Positions 35,500 through 44,857 are shown, counted from the first letter of the stretch. The stretch is DNA of 64,000 bases from Stenotrophomonas maltophilia (GCF_004684085.1 NZ_SRHZ01000051.1:104112-168111), one strand, 5' to 3'. Notes: generated from the letters alone by a model not told the origin. A program made the numbers and translations.

Positions 35500-36138
35500 A
35501 TGTCTGCACCTCGCTCGTCGCCCGCCAAGTCGTTCACTGTGCATATCCCGCGCAATGCCCTGAAGATCGCCGGCATCGCCTTCGGCGTGGGCGTGCTGCT
35601 GTTCGTGCTGGTCTGGTTGACCGGGCGCGACAAGGAGTTCTTCCGCGCCGACCCGGCCGCACAGACCCCGCAGGAAACCGCCCAGGTCGAGCCCCTGCCG
35701 GAACCTTTGGCCGCTGCGGCCGGTTCCAGCGACATGCCTGACGCCAAGCCGGCACCGGTGGAGGAAGAAGCGCCGAAGCTGGTCGAAACCGCCCCGCCAC
35801 CGCCCGCTCCGATCGCCGAGCCGGCCCCGGCCACCCCGGGCGCGGCGCCGGCCCCGACCGGCAACAGCCAACCGATGCCGATTGCCGGCCAGTCGCCGCC
35901 GCCGTCGTACCCCGCCGCCGCCCTGCGCGCTGGTGAAACCGGCACGGTGGTGGTACGCGTGGATGTGGATGCCACCGGCTACCCGAACAACACCACGCTG
36001 ATCCAGCGCAGCGGCTCACGCGAGCTCGACCGTGCCGCCACGGATGCTGTACGCCGCTGGCGCTTCACCCCGGCACAGAGCAATGGCCAGGCCGTGCCGG
36101 GCAGCATAGAAGTCCCGTTCGATTTCAAGACGCAGTAA
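35500..36138 (+). CDS. TonB-family energy transducer
   Basis: The start at 35500 gives 212 residues with a short basic cytoplasmic N-terminus, one transmembrane helix (about 21-42), a Pro/Ala/Glu-rich periplasmic spacer (about 50-130) and a TonB C-terminal domain (YPAAALRAGETGTVVVRVDV ... AVRRWRFTPA). It carries proton-motive energy from ExbBD to outer-membrane receptors. No exbB or exbD is adjacent. A second similar gene follows by 119 bp, probably an old duplication. Confidence 0.9.
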   Translation: MSAPRSSPAKSFTVHIPRNALKIAGIAFGVGVLLFVLVWLTGRDKEFFRADPAAQTPQETAQVEPLPEPLAAAAGSSDMPDAKPAPVEEEAPKLVETAPPPPAPIAEPAPATPGAAPAPTGNSQPMPIAGQSPPPSYPAAALRAGETGTVVVRVDVDATGYPNNTTLIQRSGSRELDRAATDAVRRWRFTPAQSNGQAVPGSIEVPFDFKTQ

Positions 36139-36257
36139 CTGAACGCTTTCCGGCAGGCAAACTGAACCCTGCCGGTGGCGTTGACGCAACGCTGACACTC
36201 CTCGTCCATGGCTCGGGCAACACTGCCCACGTCGTCCATTGACGGAAGGAGTTTGCG

Positions 36258-36833
36258 ATGACTGCCGCCACCCACGAGAACCTCCACTCGCCGCACCTGC
36301 CGCAGGATTCCAGCGAGCAGCACAAGCCCACGTCACCCTGGATGTGGATCGCGCTGATCGTTGCGATGTTCGCTGCCGCCCTGCTCTGGTTGCGTTATTC
36401 CAACCAGGAAGATGTGGCGCCGGCCCCGGTCGGTGAGCGCATGTTGCCGGCCCCCGAGCAGGCGACGGTGACCGATGCCGCTGCGCCCGCCGCGCGCCAG
36501 GCCGCACCGGCGGCTTCCAGCCAGCGCAAAGCCGCTCCGGTGGCACGTAACCGCGAAGCACGCCCGCTGGCCAGCAACCGCATGCCCACCTATCCGGCCG
36601 CCGCGCTGCGTAGCGGCGTACAGGGCAGCGTGATCGCCAGCCTGAATGTCGATACCCGCGGCAATGTCGCCACTGCTGCGATCGTCTCGCGCAGCGGCGA
36701 GCGCAGCCGTGATCTGGATCGTGCGGTGCTCAATACCGTGCAGAACTGGAAGTTCCAACCGGCGATGCATGAAGGTCGTGCAGTAGCAAGCGTGGTGCGG
36801 GTCCCGGTGGATTTCCGTACCGAGCAGCGTTGA
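36258..36833 (+). CDS. second TonB-family protein
   Basis: The 191-residue product repeats the same architecture: transmembrane helix at about 28-47 (WMWIALIVAMFAAALLWL), an Ala/Pro/Arg spacer, and a TonB C-terminal domain (YPAAALRSGVQGSVIASLNV ... AVLNTVQNWKFQPA). The spacer is shorter and more basic than in the upstream gene. A good ribosome site (GGAAGGAG) precedes it and a strong terminator follows. Whether it serves a different receptor set is unknown. Confidence 0.88.
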   Translation: MTAATHENLHSPHLPQDSSEQHKPTSPWMWIALIVAMFAAALLWLRYSNQEDVAPAPVGERMLPAPEQATVTDAAAPAARQAAPAASSQRKAAPVARNREARPLASNRMPTYPAAALRSGVQGSVIASLNVDTRGNVATAAIVSRSGERSRDLDRAVLNTVQNWKFQPAMHEGRAVASVVRVPVDFRTEQR

Positions 36834-36860
36834 TCGCGGACGAGGGGTTCGTGATGTTTC

Positions 36861-36888
36861 GACGGAGGCTTCGGCCTCCGTCTTTTTA
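36861..36888 (+). terminator. rho-independent terminator of the tonB-like pair
   Basis: GACGGAGGC-TTCG-GCCTCCGTC followed by TTTTT, 28 bases after the second stop. Confidence 0.95.
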
Positions 36889-36897
36889 TATGAAGAA

Positions 36898-37038
36898 GCG
36901 TGCCAACCAAGGTTGGCACCTACCAGGTAATGAGAGCGTGCCAACCAAGGTTGGCAGCTACCAGGCAATGCGATTCGCCGGGCATTGCCCGACGCTACCG
37001 GAACAGGCCGCCACGGTAGCGCCGGGCCATGCCCGGCG
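36898..37038. repeat. two kinds of REP-like palindromes
   Basis: Two direct copies of GTGCCAACCAAGGTTGGCA plus a CTACCAGG tail (starting near 36899 and 36937), then a facing pair of the GCCGGGCATTGCCCG / GCCGGGCCATGCCCGGC unit at 36976-36999 and 37015-37038. They fill the gap between the convergent tonB-like and aroA genes. Confidence 0.85.
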
Positions 37039-37052
37039 AGCGCAGCGGTCCC

Positions 37053-38360
37053 TCAGACCAGATCGAACCCGGCATTCCGGGCCAGGCCGTCGAAGTCCGG
37101 GAAGGACGTGGCGACGTTGGCGATATCGTTGATGCGCACTTCGCCGTCACTGATCTGCCCGGCAATGGCAAACGCCATGGCGATGCGGTGGTCACCGTGG
37201 CTTTCAATCGTGCCGCTGCCCAGGCGCACGCCACCATGCAGGGTGGCACCGTCTTCGGTTTCGTCCACCTGCATGCCCAGCGCGCGCAGGCCGGTAGCCA
37301 TCGCTGCGAGACGATCGGATTCCTTCACCCGCAGCTCGGCCGCGCCGGTCACCACGGTCTGGCCTTCGGCCGCTGCCGCCGCAACGAACAACGCCGGGAA
37401 TTCATCGATCATGTCCGGCACCAGTTCTTCCGGAATGCGCGCGCCCTTCAACGGCGCGTAACGCACCACCAGATCCGCCACCGGTTCACCGCCCTGCTCT
37501 GCCGGATTCTCTTCGGTGATGTCGGCTCCCATCAGGCGTAGGGCGTGCAGCAGCCCCGTGCGGCGCGGGTTCAGGCCGACCTGCTTCAGGCGCAACTCGG
37601 AGCCGGGAATGATGCTGGCGGCGACCAGATAGAACGCGGCCGAGGAGAAGTCGGCCGGCACCACGATGTCGGTGGCGCGCAGGCGCTGGCCGCCACGCAG
37701 GCGGGCCTTGCCGGGCGAAAACTCGATCTCCACGCCGAACGCGGACAGCATGCGCTCGGTGTAGTCGCGGGTCGGGTGCGGTTCGACAACGCTGGTTTCG
37801 CCCTGTGCGTACAGGCCTGCCAGCAACACCGCCGACTTGATCTGCGCGCTGGCCACCGGCGAGGCGAAGTCGATGCCCTGCAGCGCTTGGCCGCCATGCA
37901 CATGCAGCGGCGGCGTGCCGTCGCTTTCGGTATCGATCTTCGCGCCCATCTGCGACAGCGGGCCGGTGACACGGCGCATCGGGCGGCCGGACAGCGACTC
38001 GTCGCCGATCAGCGTGCAGTCGAACGACTGGCCCGCCAGCAGGCCAGCCAGCAGGCGCATGCCGGTACCGGCGTTGCCGCAGTCCAGCGGTGCATCCGGC
38101 GCTTTCAGGCCGTCGATACCGACGCCGTGCACGATGCGCTGCGAGGGACTGGGGGTTTCGATGCGCACACCCAGCTGGCTGAAGATTCGCGCGGTCGCGC
38201 GGGTGTCCTCACCCTCCAGGAAGCCCTCGATATGCGAGGTGCCATCGGCCAGCGCGGCGAACATCACCGAGCGGTGCGAGACCGACTTGTCGCCGGGAAT
38301 GGTCAGGCTGCCCTGCAGCGGCTGGCCCTTGCGGGCGATCCAGTGTTGCGCGTTGCTCAT
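37053..38360 (-). CDS. aroA: 3-phosphoshikimate 1-carboxyvinyltransferase (EPSP synthase)
   Basis: The start at 38360 (MSNAQHWIARKGQPL) gives 435 residues, the normal length. Visible motifs are the N-terminal GDKSVSHRSVMFAALADG with the shikimate-binding Lys, GNAGTGMRLLAG, and RVKESDRLAAMATGLRALG near the C-terminus. It joins shikimate 3-phosphate and phosphoenolpyruvate in aromatic amino acid synthesis. The third gene of a minus-strand serC-pheA-aroA unit; the gap to pheA is 76 bp. Confidence 0.97.
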   Translation of the reverse strand: MSNAQHWIARKGQPLQGSLTIPGDKSVSHRSVMFAALADGTSHIEGFLEGEDTRATARIFSQLGVRIETPSPSQRIVHGVGIDGLKAPDAPLDCGNAGTGMRLLAGLLAGQSFDCTLIGDESLSGRPMRRVTGPLSQMGAKIDTESDGTPPLHVHGGQALQGIDFASPVASAQIKSAVLLAGLYAQGETSVVEPHPTRDYTERMLSAFGVEIEFSPGKARLRGGQRLRATDIVVPADFSSAAFYLVAASIIPGSELRLKQVGLNPRRTGLLHALRLMGADITEENPAEQGGEPVADLVVRYAPLKGARIPEELVPDMIDEFPALFVAAAAAEGQTVVTGAAELRVKESDRLAAMATGLRALGMQVDETEDGATLHGGVRLGSGTIESHGDHRIAMAFAIAGQISDGEVRINDIANVATSFPDFDGLARNAGFDLV

Positions 38361-38436
38361 CGTTCGATCATTCCGTAAACGCCGGCGGTGCCGGCGATGC
38401 ATCAGGGAGCGGCGGCCGTGGCCGCCGCAGCAGCAC

Positions 38437-39627
38437 TCAGGGCACGGCCACCGGATAGGAGCCCAGTATCTTGATCTGCGCCGAGTGCGCTTCCAGTTCG
38501 GCCAGCGCCGCCTGCATGGGCGCGTCGTCGATGTGGCCGGCCAGGTCGATGAAGAAACCGTATTCCCACTTGCCGTGGTGCGACGGCCGCGACTCGATGC
38601 GGTTCATGCTGATGCCGTGGCGAGCGAACGGGCTGAGCACATCGAACAGCGCGCCGGGCTTGTCATGGATGAACACCAGCACCGAGGTGCGGTCGTGGCC
38701 GGAGGTCGGGAAGATGTTGCGGCCCACCACCAGGAAACGGGTGGTGTTGTCGGCATCGTTCTGGATCGGCTTGGTGACCACCTTCTTCAGGCCGTACACA
38801 TGGCCGGCGCTCTCGCCGCCGATGGCCGCCGCATCATCGGCGTTGCGCGCACGACGCGCACCTTCGGCATTGCTCGACACCGGAATCTTCTCGGCCTTCG
38901 GCAGGTTGGCGCGCAGCCAGGCCGAGGTCTGCATGAACGACTGCGGGTGCGCGTAGATGCGCTCGATGTCCTCGATGCGGCCGCTGCGCGACATCAGGTA
39001 CTGCTGCACGCGCAGTTCCACTTCGCCGCAGATCTTCAGGTTGGAGGTCAGGAACATGTCCAGGGTGATCTGGATGGTGCCCTGCCCCGAGTTCTCCACC
39101 GGCACCACACCGAAATCGGCGTTGCCCGCTTCCACTTCCTGGAACACTTCTTCGATGCTGGCCATCGGCAGGCCCAGCGCCGAGCGACCGAAATGCTTGA
39201 GCACGGCCTGCTGGCTGAAGGTGCCTTCCGGGCCGAGGTAACCGATCTTCAACGGCTCCTGCTGGGCCAGGCAGGCCGACATGATCTCGCGATAGACGTG
39301 CACCAGCAACTCATCGCTGAGCGGGCCTTCATTGCGGTCCACCACCATGCGCAGCACCTGCGCTTCGCGTTCGGGGCGGTAGTAATCGACGGCAGCGGCG
39401 AGCTTGCCCTTGGCCTTGCCAACCTGGTGGGCGAACTGCGCACGCTCGGCGATCAGGCTCTGGATGTCACGGTCGATCTGGTCGATCTTCGTGCGCACAT
39501 CGGCCAGCGCCAGTGGCGCCAGGGTCGGCACCGCGGTTGCCTTCAACTTGCCCTTCGGCTTGGACACGGCGCTGTCCTTGGCCGGTTCGGCCTTCTTCGA
39601 CGCCTTCTTGCTGGGTTTGTTTGCCAT
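38437..39627 (-). CDS. pheA: bifunctional chorismate mutase/prephenate dehydratase (P-protein)
   Basis: The start at 39627 gives 396 residues. A Lys/Ala-rich N-terminal extension (about 1-35, PSKKASKKAEPAK) precedes the AroQ chorismate mutase domain (about 38-120), the prephenate dehydratase domain (KIGYLGPEGTFSQQA onward, with TTRFLVVGR near 290) and a C-terminal ACT domain (about 305-390) for phenylalanine feedback. It converts chorismate to phenylpyruvate. It follows serC by 51 bp in the same operon. The basic extension is unusual for the family. Confidence 0.97.
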   Translation of the reverse strand: MANKPSKKASKKAEPAKDSAVSKPKGKLKATAVPTLAPLALADVRTKIDQIDRDIQSLIAERAQFAHQVGKAKGKLAAAVDYYRPEREAQVLRMVVDRNEGPLSDELLVHVYREIMSACLAQQEPLKIGYLGPEGTFSQQAVLKHFGRSALGLPMASIEEVFQEVEAGNADFGVVPVENSGQGTIQITLDMFLTSNLKICGEVELRVQQYLMSRSGRIEDIERIYAHPQSFMQTSAWLRANLPKAEKIPVSSNAEGARRARNADDAAAIGGESAGHVYGLKKVVTKPIQNDADNTTRFLVVGRNIFPTSGHDRTSVLVFIHDKPGALFDVLSPFARHGISMNRIESRPSHHGKWEYGFFIDLAGHIDDAPMQAALAELEAHSAQIKILGSYPVAVP

Positions 39628-39678
39628 CGGAATTCCTTGTTGCGGGGCGCGCACCCGACGATGCGCGCCGTTCATTGC

Positions 39679-40764
39679 TCAGCCGTGACGCTGCTGGAAA
39701 TCGGCCATGAAGGCGACCAGCGCCTCGGCCCCGGCCAGCGGCATGGCGTTGTACAGCGAGGCACGGATGCCGCCGACCACCTTGTGGCCCTTCAGCGCCA
39801 GCAGGCCAGCGACCTTGGCTTCGGCGACGAAGCGGGCATCGAGCTCGGCATCGGGCAGGAAGAACGGGATGTTCATGCGCGACCGTGCCGCGTGTGCGAC
39901 CTCGTTGCGGTAGAAGCCGCCGGAGCCGTCGATGGCGCTGTACACCAGCGCTGCCTTGGCGGCATTGCGCTTGGCGAACTCGGCCACGCCACCTTCGGCC
40001 AGCATCCACTTGAACACCAGGCCGGCCAGATACCAGTTCCAGGTCGGCGGGGTGTTGAGCATCGAATCGCGGGCGACGTGCGAGCGGTAATCGAAAATGT
40101 CCGCGCGCGGCTGACCAGTGCGCTCGAGCAGGTCGCGGCGAATGATCATCACCGCGATGCCGACCGGACCCAGGTTCTTCTGCGCGCCGGCGTAGATCAC
40201 GCCATAACGGCGCACGTCCAGCGGTTCGCTGGCGATGGACGAGCTGAAGTCGGCGATCAACGGCACGTTGCCGGTATCCGGCACGTCACGGAACTCGACG
40301 CCGTGGATGGTTTCGTTGGCGGTGATGTGCACGTAGGCGGCATCGGGCGACAGCTGCCAGTCGGCACGCGCCGGCAGTTCGCGGTAGCCGTTGCCCTCGC
40401 TGCTGGCAGCAATGTTCACATCTGCATAGACGCCAGCCTGCTTGACCGCGGTTTTGCCCCAGTGGCCGGTGACCACGTAGTCGGCACGCTGGCCTGGGGC
40501 GGCGAAGTTGAGCGGGATCAGTGCCTGCTGGGTGGTGGCACCACCGGACAGGAACAGCACCGCATAGTCTTCGGGAATATCGAGCAGGCGACGGAGATCG
40601 GCCTCGGCCTCGGCGGCCACGGACATGAATTCCGCACCGCGATGGCTCATTTCCACGATCGAGGCACCGGTACCGTGCCAGTCCAGCATTTCCGCCTGCG
40701 CCTGGCGCAGGACCGATTCCGGCAAGGTCGCAGGGCCGGCACTGAAGTTGAACGCGCGCGTCAT
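39679..40764 (-). CDS. serC: phosphoserine aminotransferase
   Basis: The start at 40764 ([15 protein letters not shown]) gives 361 residues, the usual size. Class V aminotransferase fold; the PLP lysine is in [14 protein letters not shown]. It makes 3-phosphoserine from 3-phosphohydroxypyruvate and also serves pyridoxine synthesis. It heads the serC-pheA-aroA operon, an arrangement common in Gammaproteobacteria. Upstream is a SMAG repeat cluster. Confidence 0.97.
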   Translation of the reverse strand: MTRAFNFSAGPATLPESVLRQAQAEMLDWHGTGASIVEMSHRGAEFMSVAAEAEADLRRLLDIPEDYAVLFLSGGATTQQALIPLNFAAPGQRADYVVTGHWGKTAVKQAGVYADVNIAASSEGNGYRELPARADWQLSPDAAYVHITANETIHGVEFRDVPDTGNVPLIADFSSSIASEPLDVRRYGVIYAGAQKNLGPVGIAVMIIRRDLLERTGQPRADIFDYRSHVARDSMLNTPPTWNWYLAGLVFKWMLAEGGVAEFAKRNAAKAALVYSAIDGSGGFYRNEVAHAARSRMNIPFFLPDAELDARFVAEAKVAGLLALKGHKVVGGIRASLYNAMPLAGAEALVAFMADFQQRHG

Positions 40765-40877
40765 GTCACACCTGTGGGGCAAGACCCCTAGTATGCCGCA
40801 GTGCACCAGCCTTGCGGCCTAGTGGCGCAAGGGAAATTTGGTTTCATCCGTATCCATTGCTGCGGGAGCATCGGGGC

Positions 40878-40982
40878 ATCCACGCATGGCGTGGATCTAC
40901 TGTCGATGCCCCCGTTCGCCGGAGTAGATCCGCGCCATGCGTGGATGACGCTGCAACCGGTAGCGCCGGGCCATGCCCGGCG
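40878..40982. repeat. SMAG-type inverted pair plus REP-like unit
   Basis: Facing copies at 40878-40900 and 40924-40946, then the GCCGGGCCATGCCCGGC unit at 40959-40982. They lie between the serC start and the 3' end of the FHA gene. Confidence 0.87.
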
Positions 40983-40990
40983 AATCCAGG

Positions 40991-41797
40991 TCAGCGAGCG
41001 CCGAACCAGAGCAGCAGGCTGAGCACTGCAGCCAGCAGCAGCGCACTGACCAGCAGCCACGGCCAGCGCCGGACCCTGCGCGGTACCGCCGGGAGCACCG
41101 GCGCCTGCTCGGTGTCCTGGCTGGACTCGTCCTCGTCCGGCAGCGGGCGCCGGCGCGGGTCATGCGGCACTTCCAGCACGAAGCGGTGCTGGCCGTCGAA
41201 CACCACCTGGTCGCCGGCGTGCAGCCAGCAGTGGCGCACGGCCACGCCGTTGACCCGGGTGCCTTCGGCACTGCCCAGGTCACGCAGCAGAACGCGCTCA
41301 CCATGCACTTCCACGCGGGCGTGCTGTTCGGCGAAGGCCGGTTCGTTGATCTCGATGTCGGCGTCGCTGCCGCGGCCGACAAGGCGGGTTCGCGACAGCG
41401 TGAAGCTGCGGCCATGGTGCAGGCCGCCGACGCCGCGCAGCAGGCGCTGCTGCTCGTCGTTGCCATCGTCGCTGTTCGGTGCCGGTGCCTGCAGAAGGTT
41501 CTCGACCTCACCCTGCAGGACCATTTCCACACCATCCACGTACACCGCATCGCCCGCACGCAGCAGCGCCATCCGGCGTACCGGGCGACCATTCACGTGG
41601 ATCCCGCGGATGCCGTTGCCGACCTGCAGCCAAAGGCCGCGATCATCCATGCAGAACTGCGCCAGCAGCAGGGCACCGTTGCCGGCGTCGCCCAGCCGCA
41701 CGCTGCCGTTTGCCTGGCGCACGATGCGTTGCACCCCGGGCCGCAGCGGCTGGTCGGGCTGTTGTTGTTGGCTGAAGTGAACAAGCAGGTTCTGCAC
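40991..41797 (-). CDS. FHA-domain membrane protein
   Basis: A GTG at 41797 (VQNLLVHFSQ) is the likeliest start, giving 268 residues; GTG 41827 and TTG 41878 are alternatives. An N-terminal FHA-like half (about 1-100, with GIRGIHVNGRPVRRM) is followed by a typical FHA domain (about 120-205, RLVGRGSDADIEINEPAFAEQHARV ... GTRVNGVAV) and a C-terminal transmembrane helix (about 247-266). FHA domains bind phosphothreonine. No kinase is adjacent. The product is probably anchored with its bulk in the cytoplasm. Confidence 0.8.
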   Translation of the reverse strand: MQNLLVHFSQQQQPDQPLRPGVQRIVRQANGSVRLGDAGNGALLLAQFCMDDRGLWLQVGNGIRGIHVNGRPVRRMALLRAGDAVYVDGVEMVLQGEVENLLQAPAPNSDDGNDEQQRLLRGVGGLHHGRSFTLSRTRLVGRGSDADIEINEPAFAEQHARVEVHGERVLLRDLGSAEGTRVNGVAVRHCWLHAGDQVVFDGQHRFVLEVPHDPRRRPLPDEDESSQDTEQAPVLPAVPRRVRRWPWLLVSALLLAAVLSLLLWFGAR

Positions 41798-41922
41798 GCG
41801 GCGCAGCCTAGCAGGTTGGTCGCCCACGAAGAAGAACCCACGATGAGCGCTTGGCGCGAAGGCCCTCGATGCGCACAATGCTCGCCCTTACTGATCATCC
41901 CCGCTTTGCGCCAGGAGCCTGC

Positions 41923-42198
41923 ATGTCCACCATCGATGTCCGCCACGCCCACGCCCTGCCCGACGCACAGGCGCGCGCTGCGATCGAACAGGTCGCCGCC
42001 AAATTGTCCGAGCGCTTCGGCCTGAAGTCGTCCTGGGCTGCCGACGTGCTGAACTTCTCCGGCAGCGGCGTGGACGGCGCAATCGAACTGCAGCCGGGCG
42101 CCGTGCGCGTGACCGCCAAGCTCGGCTTCCTGCTGTCAGCGATGAAGGGCATGGTCGAAAGCGAGATCCAGCGCGTGCTGAAGGAAAAGCTGGGCTGA
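41923..42198 (+). CDS. polyhydroxyalkanoic acid system family protein
   Basis: ATG 41923 with CAGGAG about five bases upstream begins a 91-residue protein. The sequence (IDVRHAHALPDAQARAAIEQVAAKLSERFGL ... GAVRVTAKLGFLLSAMKGMVESEIQRVLKEKL) fits the small PHA_gran_rgn family found near PHA granule genes. The biochemical function is not established. The phasin-like gene follows by 80 bp. Confidence 0.85.
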   Translation: MSTIDVRHAHALPDAQARAAIEQVAAKLSERFGLKSSWAADVLNFSGSGVDGAIELQPGAVRVTAKLGFLLSAMKGMVESEIQRVLKEKLG

Positions 42199-42278
42199 AC
42201 CCCGGCAGCGGCCGTCACGGCCGTGCAACGCCAACGCGCGCTACTCTCGGGACAGGCCCAACTCCCACGGGAAGTGCG

Positions 42279-42770
42279 ATGAACCGCTACGAAAATGACG
42301 ACCGCCGCGACGACGACGCCTCCTTCGGTGACCAGGCAGAGCGCTTTTCGCGCAAGCTGAGCGATTCGGCGCAGCAGGTCTGGCTGGCCGGCCTTGGCGC
42401 CCTGGGCCGGGCCCAGGCAGAGGGCAGTCGCTTCTTCGATGGCCTGGTGAAGGAAGGCGAAGCCTGGGAGGCCCGCCGTCGCGAACGCAACGCCGAACAG
42501 CCCCCCGGCTGGCGTGACAACGTCGAATCGTCGCTGGACGAGGCGCGCGAAAAGGCCTCCGGTACCTGGACCAAGGTCGAAAAGGCCTTTGATGACCAGG
42601 TGCAGGGCGTGCTCAAGCGGCTGCATGTACCCACCGCCGATGAAGTGACCGCGCTGGAGGCCCGCATCGATGCTCTGCAGGCACGCTTGGCCAAGCTGGA
42701 AAACCGCGCCGCTTCCGATACCGACGCGCCGACACCAGGCAGTCATCAATCGCCTGGAAGCCTGCCCTGA
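42279..42770 (+). CDS. phasin-family granule-associated protein
   Basis: The 163-residue product has a charged N-terminus, a phasin-like helix (QQVWLAGLGALGRAQAEGSRFFDGLVKEGEAWEA), a middle coil and a C-terminal short coiled coil (VTALEARIDALQARLAKLE) followed by a Ser/Pro tail. Phasins coat polyhydroxyalkanoate granules. No PHA synthase lies in the window, so granule formation here is an assumption. It is followed by a long-loop terminator. Confidence 0.85.
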   Translation: MNRYENDDRRDDDASFGDQAERFSRKLSDSAQQVWLAGLGALGRAQAEGSRFFDGLVKEGEAWEARRRERNAEQPPGWRDNVESSLDEAREKASGTWTKVEKAFDDQVQGVLKRLHVPTADEVTALEARIDALQARLAKLENRAASDTDAPTPGSHQSPGSLP

Positions 42771-42816
42771 GCGGCGATTGTTGCAATGCAATAAATTTTG
42801 ATTGACAATCGCGAGC

Positions 42817-42882
42817 AACCCGCCAATCGCTTCGGCTGCCGTTTGTTCCCTCCCCTCACGGCTTCAGGATTGGCGGGTTTTT
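42817..42882 (+). terminator. terminator after the phasin gene
   Basis: AACCCGCCAATC (42817-42828) pairs perfectly with GATTGGCGGGTT (42868-42879), followed by TTT. The 39-base loop is long, so the structure may also be a regulatory element. Confidence 0.6.
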
Positions 42883-43007
42883 CGTGCCCGCCATACGCCG
42901 ATCTGCGCGCTCCATCACGCTTCCTGTCAGGAACATCCTGACCCAGCCGGGCACCGCGACCTTTACACTGTCGCTCTCCGCATTCACCCCTTCCGCGCAC
43001 CTCCTGC

Positions 43008-44012
43008 ATGCTCCCTTGGATCCTGGCCCTGCTGTCGGCCCTGCTTACCTGTTCCCTGGCCGTTGTCTATCTGTGGTGGGTCAAACGGCGGCAGAAGGAG
43101 ATGCAACTGGGCCTGCAGGCCCTGGCCGGCATGCATTGGCGCGAATTCTCGGTACTGGTCAAGCGCATGCTGCGCGAGCAGCGCGGCCTGCGCGAACTCG
43201 ATGACCCGGGCGAGGAGTCCCGTGAGCCAAGCAGTGATTTCCTGCTTGGCGACGGCCCCAACAGCTGGCTGGTGTCATGCAAGCACGGCCTGGCCTATCG
43301 CATCGGCACTGCTGCGGTGAACGAGCTGGGTGCGGCCGCGCGCCTGGCCGGTGCCAAGGGCGGCGTGCTACTGACCGAAGGCCGGATGGAACGCGACGGC
43401 CGCAGCGCCGCCGAGAAGCAGGCCGTCGAAGTACTCGATGGCCCGCGCTTGTGGCCACTGCTGCAACCCTATCTGCCGGCGGATATCGAAGCCCGTGTGC
43501 GCGCCAGTGCCCGCCACGAAGCCCTGCGCCGGATCGCCATTGCCGCGCTCGGTGCCGCCACGCTGGGCCTGCTGGTGGGACTGAGCCTGCAAGGGCTGCA
43601 TGTGGACGACGCCCCACCCGTTGCGGAGGTTCCGGTCCCCCCTGCGCCCGTTGCGCCTTCGGTTGAAGCGGCCCCCGAACCGGCACCGGCCACTACGCCG
43701 CCACCTGTTGCGCCCACTTCGATGACGTCCTCGACCGATGCGCGCAGCAATCCCAACCCGGATGCGGCCACGCTGGAGCGGTACCAGGCCGATCTGGCCC
43801 GTGCACTGGCCGGCAAGCCCGGCATCGCCAGCGGTGTCTGGCTGACCCGGCAGACGCTGGCGATCAACCGCACCGGTGAGCTGGAAGCGGTGTGGCCGCG
43901 GGTCTGCGAAGAAGTGCTGCACTACCCCGCCCTGCGCAACGTGCGCATCCAGCTCAACGCCCGCCCCGGCGTGGATGAGCCGGTACGCTGGCGACAGTGC
44001 GCCACGTATTGA
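43008..44012 (+). CDS. membrane-anchored protein with Mrr-like restriction-endonuclease domain
   Basis: The 334-residue product has an N-terminal transmembrane helix (3-24), an Mrr_cat-like domain (about 40-160: HWREFSVLVKRML, Asp77 in SSDFLL, WLVSCKHG with the SCK in place of QxK, then AVEVLDGPRLWPLL), a second helix (about 174-195), a Pro/Ala-rich linker and a C-terminal domain of about 100 residues (ERYQADLARALAGKPGIASGVW...). Mrr-type domains cut methylated DNA, but membrane-tied versions are poorly understood. The catalytic pattern is partly altered, so activity is uncertain. It stands alone. Confidence 0.75.
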   Translation: MLPWILALLSALLTCSLAVVYLWWVKRRQKEMQLGLQALAGMHWREFSVLVKRMLREQRGLRELDDPGEESREPSSDFLLGDGPNSWLVSCKHGLAYRIGTAAVNELGAAARLAGAKGGVLLTEGRMERDGRSAAEKQAVEVLDGPRLWPLLQPYLPADIEARVRASARHEALRRIAIAALGAATLGLLVGLSLQGLHVDDAPPVAEVPVPPAPVAPSVEAAPEPAPATTPPPVAPTSMTSSTDARSNPNPDAATLERYQADLARALAGKPGIASGVWLTRQTLAINRTGELEAVWPRVCEEVLHYPALRNVRIQLNARPGVDEPVRWRQCATY

Positions 44013-44022
44013 TTGGGACCAG

Positions 44023-44093
44023 CATCCACGCATGGCGTGGATCTACTGAATCCCGATGCGCGACCCCTTGGTAGATCCACGCCACGCGTGGAT
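44023..44093. repeat. SMAG-type inverted pair
   Basis: Facing copies at 44023-44046 and 44071-44093 (the latter with CCACGCG in its centre), between the convergent Mrr-like gene and hutC. Confidence 0.87.
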
Positions 44094-44100
44094 GGAACCC

Positions 44101-44829
44101 CTACCGCGCCCCCGGCGCGAAGCGCGCAACCAGGTCCCAGGCGTCGCCGAGGAACACCTGGCGCACGCGGGTGATGGGCTGCTCACCGCGCCAGGTCAGG
44201 CGCTCGATCACCAGACAGGCCGTGCCGGGCTTCACTTCGAGCAACTTGGCGGTGGCGGTATCCGCGCCCCAGGCACTGATGCGGTGCTGGGCACGGGTCC
44301 ACGACACGTTCTGCAGCAGCCAGCTGCCCGGCGCGGTGGTATTGAAATCGACCTCCAGCACCTCCGGCACGCCCACCGGGCTGATCAGGCGATGTTCCAG
44401 CGCCAGCGGGCGGCCATCGGCCAGGTGCAGGCAGCGCATCGCCAACAGCTTTTCGCTGCCCGCCAGTTCCACTTCACCGGCATCGCCGGCGTCGGCCAGA
44501 CGCAGCTCGCGCTGCAACAGCGTGTAGCCGTATTGATGGCCACGCGAGCCGACTTCCATCGCGATATCCGGAATCTCCAGCGCCACCTGCTCCAGGTGCG
44601 GGGGTTGCCGCGCCACGAACGAGCCAGCACGACGGCGCCGCTCGATCATGCCGCTCTCGGCCAGCGCGGTCAGCACCTTGTTCACCGTCATCCGCGAGCA
44701 GCCGTACTGCTCCATCAGCTCGTGTTCGTACGGAATCCGAAAGCCCGGCGCCCATTCTCCGCTGAGGATGCGGCTTTCCAGATCGCTGCGGATACGCTGG
44801 TTGAGCGTGGCGGACTTGCTGGCCTTCAC
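44101..44829 (-). CDS. hutC: histidine-utilisation repressor (GntR/HutC subfamily)
   Basis: A GTG at 44829 (VKASKSATLNQRIRSDLE) gives 242 residues, matching the family; a longer frame to 45069 would overlap hutF. The winged helix is at about 8-75 (LSGEWAPGFRIPYEHELMEQYGCSRMTVNKVLTALAESGMI), followed by a UTRA effector domain that in the family binds urocanate. It represses hut genes until urocanate accumulates. It follows hutF by 28 bp on the same strand. Confidence 0.95.
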   Translation of the reverse strand: MKASKSATLNQRIRSDLESRILSGEWAPGFRIPYEHELMEQYGCSRMTVNKVLTALAESGMIERRRRAGSFVARQPPHLEQVALEIPDIAMEVGSRGHQYGYTLLQRELRLADAGDAGEVELAGSEKLLAMRCLHLADGRPLALEHRLISPVGVPEVLEVDFNTTAPGSWLLQNVSWTRAQHRISAWGADTATAKLLEVKPGTACLVIERLTWRGEQPITRVRQVFLGDAWDLVARFAPGAR

Positions 44830-44857
44830 GTAATGGGGTCTCTGTGGCGGGAGGCGA

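Noticed and set aside
37837..40791. Plus-strand frame of 984 codons
   Set aside because: It is fully antisense to aroA, pheA and serC, whose products are unmistakable.
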